Below, in pieces: positions 1 through 7,535 of a stretch of 64,000 bases of DNA. Location: contig JAXLYV010000001.1 of NCBI GenBank assembly GCA_046351235.1, forward strand, positions 310,001 to 374,000, written 5' to 3'. Every line of letters begins with the position of its first letter. Position 1 is the first letter of the stretch. A program made the position numbers and the translations under genes. This DNA comes from JBBSAT01 sp046351235. Its GTDB lineage: Bacteria; Myxococcota_A; Polyangia; Polyangiales; Sandaracinaceae. The notes beneath the pieces are model-generated. The model saw only the letters and a program-made list of their open reading frames with translations, did not search any database and was not told where the DNA came from.

Positions 1-12
1 GCGAGGTCCCGG

Positions 13-546
13 GTGGTCGACGGACGCGAGAGCGATCGGGGAGGCGGAGGGCTCGGCGAGGACAAGCTCGCGGCCTTCGAGCGCGCCCACGCCCGCGGCG
101 TGACGGTCCAGCAGATCATCGACGTGTTCGCGGCGGCGGGCGTCTCGATCACCGAGGCGACGTTCCGCAAGTACGTCCAGCTCGGCCTCTTGCCGCGCTC
201 CGTGCGTGTAGGCCGCAAGGGCAAGAGCCGCGGCTCGCAGGGCCTCTATCCGGCGACGGTCGTGCGCCGCTTCGACGCCATCCGGCGTCTGATGGGGCAG
301 GGCTACACGATCGATCAGATCCAGCGCGAGTTCCTCTTCGTGCGCGGCGAGCTCGAGGAGCTCTCGCGCACGCTGGAGCGTCTGTACGCGGGCCTCGAGA
401 AGGCGATCGAGGAGCGCGGAACGGACGAGCTCGTGCGGAAGAAGCTCGGCGAGGCACGCGAGGTCGGGGCCGACCTCCTGCGGCGTCTCGACGAGATCGA
501 GCAGCGGATGTCCATGCGGGCGCGGATGCAGCGCGCGCACGTGTGA
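13..546 (+). CDS. MerR-type helix-turn-helix regulator, 5' end uncertain
   Basis: The predicted protein is about 177 aa and probably a DNA-binding regulator. Residues ~28-95 read like a winged MerR-type HTH: a segment starting VTVQQIIDVF, then TFRKYVQLGLLP, which resembles the MerR ' YYxxxGLL ' turn, and a basic stretch GRKGKSRGSQG. After it come YTIDQIQREF and a long charged helix (~105-165) that could form the dimerisation coiled coil. The GTG at 13 is the first start in the window, but the frame stays open to base 1, so the true start may lie outside. The stop is 65 bp before a sigma-region-4-like gene on the same strand, so the two probably form one transcription unit. No effector domain is visible. 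The HTH class is inferred from sequence pattern only. Confidence 0.7.
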   Translation: MVDGRESDRGGGGLGEDKLAAFERAHARGVTVQQIIDVFAAAGVSITEATFRKYVQLGLLPRSVRVGRKGKSRGSQGLYPATVVRRFDAIRRLMGQGYTIDQIQREFLFVRGELEELSRTLERLYAGLEKAIEERGTDELVRKKLGEAREVGADLLRRLDEIEQRMSMRARMQRAHV

Positions 547-611
547 ACGGATGACGCGCACCTCGCCGGGCGAAGCGGGGGGCGCGGACGGAAACGGAGT
601 GGGAGACGACC

Positions 612-1160
612 ATGAGCGACGGAACGGAAGAAGCGGGGCGAATCGAAGAGGCGACGAGCACGGTGGGGGCGACCGAAGGGTCGCTCGCGCTCGCACTGGC
701 GAGCAGCGAGGACGCGAGCCCCGACGAGGGCACGGGCGACGGGCGGCGCAAGCGCCGTGATCGCGCGCGCGCCCACACCATCTCGATCCGGCGGCTGAGC
801 AAGTCGGAGCTCGCGCGCGGGAAGATGCTCTACCCCGAGACGGACTACTGGAAGCCCAAGATGCGCTCCGAGTGCGTCGACATGGAGCGGCCCTGCCCGT
901 TCGTGTCGTGCAAGTACCACCTCTACGTGGACGTCCACCCGGTGCGCGGCTCGATCAAGGTCAACTTCACCGACCTCGAGGTCTGGGAGATGACCGAGAC
1001 GTGTGCGCTCGACATCGCCGATCGCGGCGGCATCACGCTCGAAGAGGTCGGCGAGATCATGAACCTGACGCGCGAGCGCGTGCGCCAGGTCGAGACCGCG
1101 GGCCTGGCGAAGCTCGCTGCGCTGACGGACGTCGCGCGGCTCAAGGACTACGTGTTCTGA
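612..1160 (+). CDS. sigma-70 region 4-like DNA-binding protein
   Basis: This is a 182-aa protein. Its C-terminal third (~130-175) is a convincing sigma-70 region 4 helix-turn-helix: ITLEEVGEIMNLTRERVRQVE is the signature that contacts the -35 element in housekeeping sigma factors. There is no region 2, so it cannot act as a complete sigma factor. Residues 1-55 are acidic then basic low complexity. Residues 70-110 carry a Cys pair (CVDMERPCPFVSC) that could bind metal. The ATG at 612 is preceded by GGGAG at a good distance. It follows the MerR-like gene closely. A role as an RNA-polymerase-associated or promoter-recognition accessory factor is inference. Confidence 0.8.
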   Translation: MSDGTEEAGRIEEATSTVGATEGSLALALASSEDASPDEGTGDGRRKRRDRARAHTISIRRLSKSELARGKMLYPETDYWKPKMRSECVDMERPCPFVSCKYHLYVDVHPVRGSIKVNFTDLEVWEMTETCALDIADRGGITLEEVGEIMNLTRERVRQVETAGLAKLAALTDVARLKDYVF

Positions 1161-1304
1161 GCAGCGAGGGCGCGCAGAGGCGCGTCCCTCGTCGGCGCGA
1201 TCGGATCCATCGGGCGACGTCGCCGGGTCGGTCGTGTCTCTCGAGCGCAGCCCGCCGGCCTGCGCTCGGCGCGAGCGCAGGTGCGTCGGCTCGGCCGAGG
1301 GCTC

Positions 1305-1360
1305 TGCAGTCCCTCTCCCCGACCCTCTCCCGCTTTGGCGGGAGGGGGAGTCGCGCGCGG
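1305..1360. repeat. 56-bp hairpin repeat, copy 1
   Basis: This element matches the copy at 55945-56000 at 49 of 56 positions without gaps, in the same orientation. Its core is an inverted repeat: an 11-nt arm CCCTCTCCCGC, a short TTTG loop, and a complementary arm with one G-U pair. It lies between convergent genes ending at 1160 and 1384, so it may act as a bidirectional terminator or as a REP-type mobile hairpin. Confidence 0.75.
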
Positions 1361-1383
1361 GAGGTCGATGCAGCGCTCGCCGT

Positions 1384-1764
1384 TCAGCGCAGGGTGTTCG
1401 GATCGTCCGGGTCGGGCGACTTCGCGGGAGCCGCGGCGTCCGTCGCCGGCTTCTCGAGCTGCGCCACCGACTTCTTGATCTCGTCGGCCAGCTTGCCGAG
1501 CTCCAGCCCGATCTTGCTCGCGAGGGGCTTGGCCGCCGCCTGGATCTCGCCGGCCGTCTTCTCCGTCTCGCTCGCCACGCGCTCGAGGGCCTTCTCGGCG
1601 TCGCTCGCGGCCTTCCGCACCGCCGGGTCGATCCGCTTCGCCAAGAGGTCGGCGGCGCTCCGCAAGTGATGGAGCGCCGCCGCGAGCTCGTCTTTCGGGC
1701 TCGCCTCGTGCGCGCCCTCGGTCGTCGCCGTCTCGTCCTTCTTCGCCGCCGTCTCGTCGCTCAT
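1384..1764 (-). CDS. small helical, coiled-coil-like hypothetical protein
   Basis: This is a 126-aa protein of unrecognised function. It begins with a charged, Thr/Glu-rich tail. From about residue 25 to 105 it is a nearly continuous amphipathic helix rich in Ala, Glu and Lys, resembling phasin-like or apolipoprotein-like helical proteins. The C-terminus is Pro/Asp-rich. There is no signal peptide, Cys or catalytic motif. The ATG at 1764 is the natural start. It ends 31 bp before the FG-GAP lipoprotein gene stop region on the same strand, and its own 3' end faces the 56-bp hairpin repeat. It could be a cytoplasmic granule- or membrane-binding helix bundle, but that is speculative. Confidence 0.6.
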   Translation of the reverse strand: MSDETAAKKDETATTEGAHEASPKDELAAALHHLRSAADLLAKRIDPAVRKAASDAEKALERVASETEKTAGEIQAAAKPLASKIGLELGKLADEIKKSVAQLEKPATDAAAPAKSPDPDDPNTLR

Positions 1765-1795
1765 GGGGCAAGCCTGGGCTCGCCGCCGCGCGGCT

Positions 1796-3919
1796 TCAAG
1801 GACAGAAGGGGCGCCAGATCAGCACGGTGTTGTTGGCCTCGCGGCACTCGCGGATGGCGCCCATCCCGTCGGCCGGGTCGTCGAGCACCGCGTAGTAGTC
1901 CGTGACGGGCAGCTCGAGCATCGCGTCGAACGTCACCGTCTCCGTGCCGCCTTCGGGGAGCAGGACGCCCATCGTCGTCGCCTCGCCGATCCGCGTGCCC
2001 CCCGCGCCCGGCATGCCGCGGTAGAAGCCGATCACGACGCCGGGCCCCACGCGCTCGAGCCCGTAGTTGGACACCTCGATGCGGAACAGCGCGCGCCCGC
2101 TGCCCTCGCACTCGTAGCTCCCGCGCCCGCCCCAGAGATCGGGCGACACGAGCACGTCGGAGCCCTGGCGCAGGTTCTGGCGCCACGAGTTCAGCACGGT
2201 GGCGGTCGGCGCCTCGTGCTGCGGGATGTGCCCGTTCTCTTCGACGTTGGTGATGTGATAGGCGTGCTGGTTCCAGATGCGCCGAGCGCCGACCCAGCGC
2301 CCCAGCCGGTCGCCGTAGATCATCACGCCGGGCGGCGTCGTGCGGTCGTGCGGGTACCGGAGGAAGTTCGCCTCGTTGTTGGCCGTGAAGATGATCTCGG
2401 CTTGGCCATCGGCGTCGACGTCGGCCACGACGGGGTTCTCGGTGCGCGTGCGCGACGAGTTCCGCTCCTGCACGTGCGGGAAGCCGGTGAGCCCGTCGTA
2501 CACGCGGAAGAAGAACTGGTCGTTGTAGATGACCTCGGCGCGCCCGTCGCCGTTGAAGTCGAACACGCTCGAGCCGGTCGTCGCCGACGAGCCGTCCTCG
2601 GTGTCCGCTTGCCAGATGATCCCGGTCTGCGCGCAGTAGTCGAAGGGACGGTGGGGCCCCGTGCAGTCGTGATCGTAGACCGCGTACGAGGCGCCGTTCG
2701 CCACGCCGATCTCGGCGCGGCCGTCGCCGTCGAAGTCGGCGATCGTGGGCGCGCCGCCGGCCGACACGACGCCACCGCTCGTCAGCGTCTGGATCCACCG
2801 CGTGCGCCCCGTCGGCCCGGCGATCACGTAGAGGTAGCCGTTCGAGACGAGCGCCACCTCGGGGCCGTCGGAGGTCGGATCGAGCTCGCCGACGCCGCAG
2901 AGCCCATCGAAGGCGTCCTCGTCGACCCACATCGTGGAGCCGTCGGCGCGGATCGCGCTGCGGCCGGCGACGACCTCGAGGACGCCGTCGCCATCGAGAT
3001 CCGCGACGCACGAGATGGGCCCGAGCTGCCCGTTCGCGCCGCGCGTCGTGTCGTCGCCGCCGATCCAGCGCAGCTCGCCCGTCGGGCCGTCGATCACGTT
3101 GTGACCGATGATGACCTCGACGCGACCGTCACCCTCGAGGTCGGCGATGGAGACGCCGCCGCCGATCTGCCGATCGCGGAAGCCGCCGCGGTCCTGGAAG
3201 GTCGGATAGTAGGACATCCACATCAGGGTCCCGTCGGCGCGGAACGCGTAGGAGTTCGCGTTGACGCCGATGCCCACGATCTCGTTCACGCCGTCGCCGT
3301 CGAGGTCGCCGGCCGCGAGGTTCGTCGAGCCCTCGAGCGGGCCCGTGGGCGAGCCGTCGGCCGGGTAGCTGAGGGTGACCTGCGTCGCGGGATCCCAGAT
3401 CCGGAGCGTGCCGTTCTCGGCCTCGCCCAGCTGGTCGTACGAGACGAACACGACCTGCGGCTGCAAGTCGCCGGTGCGCGGATCGAGATCGATGACGACC
3501 GGCGTCGCGCAGACCTGCGTGGACGAGACGCTCGTGATGACCGAATGATCGGGCCATCGGTTCTCGAGGATCGGACGATCGAAGGGATCGATCGCCGGGA
3601 CCACGCGGCAGGCGCTCGGGTCGGGCGGCGGGTCGAGCGGCGGCGGCGCGTCGGGCGCCCACACGTCGAGCCCCGAGTCGGGGATCGTCGGGACGTCGGG
3701 GAGCTCGGGCGCGTCGAGGCCCACGTCGAAGAAGGCGTCGAAGCCCGCGTCGCGTGCGCCGTCGGGGCCCGACGATGCGTCGTGCCCCAGGTCCCGGTCG
3801 GGCCGGCCGCCGTCGGGATACACGGCGTCCTCGGTCGGCCGCTCGTGCGCGAGATGGCAGCCGGAGAGGGTCGAGACGGCCGCTGCGAGGACGAACGCGC
3901 GCATGTGCGAGGTCTTCAT
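1796..3919 (-). CDS. FG-GAP/VCBS beta-propeller lipoprotein with C-terminal CARDB-like domain
   Basis: This is a surface lipoprotein of about 707 aa. The N-terminus MKTSHMRAF plus a hydrophobic core ends in the lipobox LSGC, followed by an Asp/Pro-rich linker. At least six calcium-loop motifs of FG-GAP/VCBS type are visible (DLDGDGVNEIV, DLEGDGRVEVI, DLDGDGVLEVV, DFDGDGRAEIG, DFNGDGRAEVI, DVDADGQAEII), consistent with a seven-bladed beta-propeller. The last ~110 residues (RIEVSNYGLERVG and EANNTVLI) look like a CARDB adhesion domain. The ATG at 3919 was chosen because it starts a normal signal peptide; an in-frame ATG 18 nt upstream would add six residues. A role in cell-surface binding or adhesion is inferred. 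The gene stands alone on its strand. Confidence 0.85.
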   Translation of the reverse strand: MKTSHMRAFVLAAAVSTLSGCHLAHERPTEDAVYPDGGRPDRDLGHDASSGPDGARDAGFDAFFDVGLDAPELPDVPTIPDSGLDVWAPDAPPPLDPPPDPSACRVVPAIDPFDRPILENRWPDHSVITSVSSTQVCATPVVIDLDPRTGDLQPQVVFVSYDQLGEAENGTLRIWDPATQVTLSYPADGSPTGPLEGSTNLAAGDLDGDGVNEIVGIGVNANSYAFRADGTLMWMSYYPTFQDRGGFRDRQIGGGVSIADLEGDGRVEVIIGHNVIDGPTGELRWIGGDDTTRGANGQLGPISCVADLDGDGVLEVVAGRSAIRADGSTMWVDEDAFDGLCGVGELDPTSDGPEVALVSNGYLYVIAGPTGRTRWIQTLTSGGVVSAGGAPTIADFDGDGRAEIGVANGASYAVYDHDCTGPHRPFDYCAQTGIIWQADTEDGSSATTGSSVFDFNGDGRAEVIYNDQFFFRVYDGLTGFPHVQERNSSRTRTENPVVADVDADGQAEIIFTANNEANFLRYPHDRTTPPGVMIYGDRLGRWVGARRIWNQHAYHITNVEENGHIPQHEAPTATVLNSWRQNLRQGSDVLVSPDLWGGRGSYECEGSGRALFRIEVSNYGLERVGPGVVIGFYRGMPGAGGTRIGEATTMGVLLPEGGTETVTFDAMLELPVTDYYAVLDDPADGMGAIRECREANNTVLIWRPFCP

Positions 3920-4061
3920 AACCAAGGGCCGTGCCATCGGTCCGATCGCGCAGCGCGTCGAAACGGGCCTTCGTGGAAGGACGATTCCCGCGCGTGTTGC
4001 CGCGCGAGGCTCGCCACCCTGGCAGGGCTGTCAGAAAAAGCACGCCGGAGCGCGCTCTTGC

Positions 4062-4847
4062 TCACGTCGCGGCAGGGGCGAGCGCGGCCGCGACGGGGCT
4101 CGAGAGGCGGGCCACACCCGGCTCGATCGCCACCTCCACCACCTCGCCGGGCGCGAGCGGGCCGACCCCGGCCGGGGTGCCGGTGAGGACGACGTCGCCG
4201 GGCAGCAGCGTCATCACGGCGCTGATGAACGAGAGCAGCTCGTCCACCGGCCAGATCATGTCGGCGACCGAGCCGTTCTGGCGCTCGACGCCCCCCACGC
4301 GCGTGACGACGCGGAGCGCGGAGAGGGGCCCCGGCTCGGTCTCGAGCGTGGGCCCGATCGGGCAGAACGTGTCGAAGCCCTTGCCGCGCGTGAACTGGAC
4401 GTCCTTGCGCTGGAGGTCGCGCGCCGTGACGTCGTTGGCCGCGGTGACCGCGAAGATGCCCGCAGCGGCCTCGGCGCGGCTCGCGCGCTTGAGCGTCTTG
4501 CCGACGACGATGCATAGCTCGCCCTCGTGCTCGACGCGCTCGCTCTGGGGCGGCAGCTCGATCGTCGCGCCCGGCGCGAGCAGCGCGCTCGGCGGCTTCA
4601 GGAAGATCAGCGGCTCTTTCGGGACGTCGTTGCCGAGCTCCTTCGCGTGGTCGCGGTAGTTGCGGCCGACGCACACGATCTTGCTCGGTGTGACGGGACA
4701 GAGGAGCGACTCGGCGCGGAGCGGGACGAGCCGATCGGTCTCCTTGCCGCCTTCGTAGGGTGCGCCGTCCCAGAGGCGCGCCGTGTGCGCGTCGACCTCG
4801 GAGGCCCAGTAGTGAATCCCGCCGTGCATCAGCCGCAGAAAGCGCAT
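4062..4847 (-). CDS. fumarylacetoacetate hydrolase family protein
   Basis: This is a 261-aa enzyme of the FAH superfamily (acylpyruvate hydrolase/2-hydroxyhepta-2,4-diene-1,7-dioate isomerase branch). The canonical features are present in order: KIVCVGRNYRDHAKELG near residue 55, PLIFLKPPSAL, the metal-ligand region HEGELCIVVGK, NDVTARDLQRKD, and the closing LLPGDVVLTGTPAGVGP. These enzymes cleave C-C bonds of 1,3-dicarbonyl compounds using Mg2+; the exact substrate cannot be read from sequence. The ATG at 4847 fits the family N-terminus. A -10-like hexamer sits seven bases upstream of it, so the mRNA may be leaderless. The upstream gene ends at 4961. Confidence 0.93.
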   Translation of the reverse strand: MRFLRLMHGGIHYWASEVDAHTARLWDGAPYEGGKETDRLVPLRAESLLCPVTPSKIVCVGRNYRDHAKELGNDVPKEPLIFLKPPSALLAPGATIELPPQSERVEHEGELCIVVGKTLKRASRAEAAAGIFAVTAANDVTARDLQRKDVQFTRGKGFDTFCPIGPTLETEPGPLSALRVVTRVGGVERQNGSVADMIWPVDELLSFISAVMTLLPGDVVLTGTPAGVGPLAPGEVVEVAIEPGVARLSSPVAAALAPAAT

Positions 4848-4854
4848 GCGCGGC

Positions 4855-4860
4855 AGGCTA
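4855..4860 (-). promoter_or_regulatory. -10-like hexamer for a leaderless FAH-family gene
   Basis: On the minus strand TAGCCT is followed by 7 nt and then the ATG at 4847. The spacing puts the transcription start at or next to the start codon. No convincing -35 is seen because the region is occupied by a hairpin (4865-4895). Confidence 0.5.
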
Positions 4861-4864
4861 CCAG

Positions 4865-4895
4865 CCTCGCGGGCGAGTGCACCACGCCCGCGAGG
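4865..4895. terminator. perfect 11-bp inverted repeat, possible terminator or operator
   Basis: CCTCGCGGGCG and its exact reverse complement are separated by a 9-nt loop. It lies just downstream of the minus-strand lipoprotein gene ending at 4961 and just upstream of the -10 of the FAH-family gene. It could stop the first transcript or bind a regulator of the second. There is no U-tract. Confidence 0.5.
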
Positions 4896-4900
4896 AGAGG

Positions 4901-4956
4901 CTCCCGCGATGCCGCGCTCCCGCGATGCCGCGCTCCCGCGATGCCGCGCTCCCGCG
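4901..4956. repeat. 3.5 tandem copies of a 16-bp unit
   Basis: The unit CTCCCGCGATGCCGCG occurs exactly three times from 4901 to 4948, followed by a half copy to 4956. It is non-coding and sits between the stop of the SUMF1-like gene and the 11-bp hairpin. Confidence 0.9.
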
Positions 4957-4960
4957 CGCG

Positions 4961-6118
4961 CTACTGCCCGACGATGCGGATCACGCCGTCCTCGTCGAAG
5001 CGCACGAAGCCCGACTCGCCGGCGCGCCCGACGGCGGTCGCCCAGGCGACGCTCTCGCGCTCGCGCGGCACGGGCGTGATGGCGACGGGCACGCGCTCGC
5101 GGAACACGAAGCTCGCGCCGTGCACGACCGCGCCCTCGGGTCCGTCGAGCGGATAGAGCACCGCGATCAGGGTGTCTTCGCCGCTCGTGCCGGCGAAGAG
5201 CCACGCGCGCTCGCCGTTCGCGGGTGACCAGAGCAGAGGCCCCGCGGCGAGGCGCGCGCGGATGATGTCGTCGACGACGAGGTCGGCGCGCGTGTAGGCA
5301 CGCTCGGCGGCGGCGGTGTCGAAGAGCACGAAGTCGTCCGCGTAGGGCGCGAGCTCGGGCGTGCTGCGCATCGCGGCGCGGAGCGTCTCGAGATCGATCT
5401 CGAGCGGCGTGAAGGGAAGGCCGCCGCGGCGCTCGGGGTATGCGAGCGAAGGCGCCGGGCCGTAGCAGCAGCGCACCGCGCCCTCGCGGCCCTCGGTCGT
5501 CTCGAGCGGTGTGCGGGCATCGCAGCGATGGAAGGGGCCGTCTTGATCGACGCGCGCGCCGCGGAGCACGTAGCGATCGCCCGAGCGCGTCCACTCGGGC
5601 GCGGTCACGCCCTGGGCGACGGCGCCGAACGCGCTCGTGCAGCTCTGGGGGTGCGCGGCGCAATCGTCCCAGCTGCCCGCCGTCGGGAGGGAGCGATGCG
5701 CGTCGCCTTCGCAGGCGCGCTCCCACTCGAGCTCGTCGCAGAGACGCGCGCCGCGCGCGCTGCACGTGGCGGCCGCGACCTCGGCGGTGACGCGCCGCGC
5801 GTCGGCGCGCCCGGGGTCGGCCTCGGCGCGGCGATCGATCTCGAAGGCGGGCACGTCGATCGGCGCGAGGTCCGCCTCCCACGCCGGGCGCCGCCAGGGC
5901 GTGCCGGGGCGGCTTCCCGCGAGCACGACACCCGCAGGCACGGCGATGCGCGGGCCGACGACGGGGGCCGAAGTAGTGGAGGGGGCCGCGGCGCTCGGGA
6001 TCACGGTCGATGCGGCAGGCGCCGAGGTGGCCGCGTCGGGTCCGCCATCGGGATCGCTGGGCGCGCTGCTCCCGCACGCGAGCGCGAAGGCCACGAAGAC
6101 GACGGAGCACCGGCGCAT
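4961..6118 (-). CDS. SUMF1/formylglycine-generating-enzyme-like lipoprotein
   Basis: This is a protein of about 385 aa. MRRCSVVFVAFALAC forms a signal peptide with lipobox-like LACG, followed by an Asp/Ala/Ser/Thr linker (~17-55). Residues ~58-160 resemble the N-terminal part of the SUMF1 (FGE-sulfatase) fold: VPAGVVLAGSRPG, VPAFEIDRR, and the hallmark ARLCDELEWERACEG. The later part of the canonical fold is weak (a possible CCYG near 235), so this is probably a non-catalytic relative, as is common in myxobacterial lipoproteins. The C-terminal ~150 residues are unrecognised. The ATG at 6118 gives the signal peptide; the frame continues further upstream without supporting features. It is divergent from the gene at 6241. 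Confidence 0.75.
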   Translation of the reverse strand: MRRCSVVFVAFALACGSSAPSDPDGGPDAATSAPAASTVIPSAAAPSTTSAPVVGPRIAVPAGVVLAGSRPGTPWRRPAWEADLAPIDVPAFEIDRRAEADPGRADARRVTAEVAAATCSARGARLCDELEWERACEGDAHRSLPTAGSWDDCAAHPQSCTSAFGAVAQGVTAPEWTRSGDRYVLRGARVDQDGPFHRCDARTPLETTEGREGAVRCCYGPAPSLAYPERRGGLPFTPLEIDLETLRAAMRSTPELAPYADDFVLFDTAAAERAYTRADLVVDDIIRARLAAGPLLWSPANGERAWLFAGTSGEDTLIAVLYPLDGPEGAVVHGASFVFRERVPVAITPVPRERESVAWATAVGRAGESGFVRFDEDGVIRIVGQ

Positions 6119-6240
6119 GGCCCCGAGACAAACGCGCGCCGCCCCCGGCGTCCAGTTTTCGGGCCGCCGCCACCCCGCCGCCACCTCCGCCACTTTCGTG
6201 TCGAAAACGCCGTTCCTTCGGCGGGACGGGTCTAGGCACG

Positions 6241-7110
6241 ATGCGCGCATCGGGCGTGAACGTGCCGACCAGTCTTCACGAGATCCCGCTGGCGCTGCTC
6301 GACGACCGCCCCGAGCTCTTGCTCGACTTGCTCGCGCGCGCGGGCGGGCCGGTGCTGGAGGCGGACACGATCGAGCCCGTGCAGGAGACGTTCGCGCAGA
6401 TCGAGCCGGCGACGTACGCGGCCGATCGCGTCTACCTGCTCTCGCGCAACGCGGCGCGCATCGGCGCGCTGGTGGTGGAAATGCAGCGCTCGGTCTCCGC
6501 GGAGAAGCGGTGGTCGTGGCCGCTGTATCTCGCCAGCGCGCACGCACGCCTGCGCGTCCCGGCGTGGCTGGTGGTGCTCACGCTCGATCGCACGGTGGCC
6601 GAGCACGCCCGCGCGCCGATCGATTCCTTTCACGGCGGCGTCCTGGCGCCGTTCGTGATCGGCCCCGACGCGCTGCCCACGGTGCCGGGAGCCGCCGGGG
6701 CGGAGCTCGCGGTGCTCTCGACCATGGCGCACGGTCGCGGCGCCGCGGGCGGCGTTCTGGCGGCGCGGGCGCTCCTCGCGATTCGAGAGGCCCGGCACCT
6801 CGACGAGGCGCGCGCCCGCCTGTACAACGATCTGGTCCTCGCATCGATCGACGAGCTGGCCAGGATCGCGCTGGAGGCAGAGATGAAGACGGAAGGCTGG
6901 GTCTGGCAGAGCGACTTCGCCAAGCACTGGGTCGGCGTCGGCCGTGAGGAAGGCCGTGAGGAAGGCGAGCGCCGGGCAGTACGCCTGCTCTGCCTCGCGG
7001 TCGGCGTGCCCTGGACGGAAGAGCGCGCCGCGCAGGTCGCGCGCGCGACGCTCGACGAGCTCGATGCGCTCGTCGAGGCGCTCGGCCGCGAGCGCCGCTG
7101 GCCGGTCTGA
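6241..7110 (+). CDS. PD-(D/E)XK nuclease-like protein of the Rpn/DUF4351-like type
   Basis: This is a 289-aa cytoplasmic protein. The N-terminal half has the layout of Rpn/YhgA-like nucleases: an Asp in AADRVYLL (~60), then ALVVEMQRS giving an E-x-Q in place of the E-x-K of the PD-(D/E)XK core, then a beta-alpha segment. Near residue 230-245 there is the Gly-Arg-Glu-Glu repeat (GREEGREEGERRA) that typically closes such proteins, followed by a small helical tail. Family members have been linked to recombination-promoting endonuclease activity; activity here is inferred. The ATG at 6241 was chosen because the frame upstream reads through divergent promoter DNA. There is no neighbouring transposase. 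Confidence 0.6.
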   Translation: MRASGVNVPTSLHEIPLALLDDRPELLLDLLARAGGPVLEADTIEPVQETFAQIEPATYAADRVYLLSRNAARIGALVVEMQRSVSAEKRWSWPLYLASAHARLRVPAWLVVLTLDRTVAEHARAPIDSFHGGVLAPFVIGPDALPTVPGAAGAELAVLSTMAHGRGAAGGVLAARALLAIREARHLDEARARLYNDLVLASIDELARIALEAEMKTEGWVWQSDFAKHWVGVGREEGREEGERRAVRLLCLAVGVPWTEERAAQVARATLDELDALVEALGRERRWPV

Positions 7111-7134
7111 TCGGCGCGTGTCGGCAGACGAGCG

Positions 7135-7458
7135 CTAGGGGCGAGCCGCCGGCGTCCTGCTCCTGCCGAGGCCCATCGGCAGCCCGTGCTCGGCGTGGCC
7201 GAGCCACGAGAGCTGTCCTCGCTCTCGTTCGACCTCGCTCTCGAGCTTCGCGGCCGCGATTCCCAGCGCGAGAGTCATCGCTTGGATCGCGTCCACGCCG
7301 TTCACGGTCGTGCTCCAGTCGCTCGGGAGCAGACCGGTGATGCTCAGCTCGACGTGGCAGTCGCCGTTCGGGGCTTCGTGGAAGCCACCGACACGCAGGG
7401 TGCCCCCGCGCGTGGCGCCGTCCCTCCCCGTGAACGTGTACGTTCGCTCGAAAACCAT
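7135..7458 (-). CDS. small hypothetical protein downstream of the RelA/SpoT-type gene
   Basis: This is a 107-aa protein of unknown function. It begins MVFERTYTFTGRDG and contains a beta-rich half (CHVELSITGL) followed by a helical half (DAIQAMTLALGIAAAKLESE). The ATG at 7458 has a good ribosome site, AGAAGG, about 8 nt upstream, which separates it from in-frame sequence antisense to other DNA. It lies 77 bp downstream of the stand-alone alarmone-synthetase gene on the same strand, so co-transcription is likely. The shape recalls small single-domain families found scattered in myxobacterial genomes, but I cannot name one with confidence. Confidence 0.65.
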   Translation of the reverse strand: MVFERTYTFTGRDGATRGGTLRVGGFHEAPNGDCHVELSITGLLPSDWSTTVNGVDAIQAMTLALGIAAAKLESEVERERGQLSWLGHAEHGLPMGLGRSRTPAARP

Positions 7459-7535
7459 GGCCCGACCTTCTCGCCCCCGCGCCCGCGTCGTGGCCAGCGT
7501 ACACCACGGCGACGCGCGCGAGCTTCGCGGCCCAC

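Noticed and set aside
551..760. 69-residue plus-strand frame between the first two genes
   Set aside because: Gly/Arg-rich and out of frame with the sigma-like gene it overlaps; no ribosome site.
1763..4186. 807-residue plus-strand frame opposite the FG-GAP gene
   Set aside because: No domain, composition of a shadow frame; the minus strand encodes a lipoprotein with six Ca-loop motifs.
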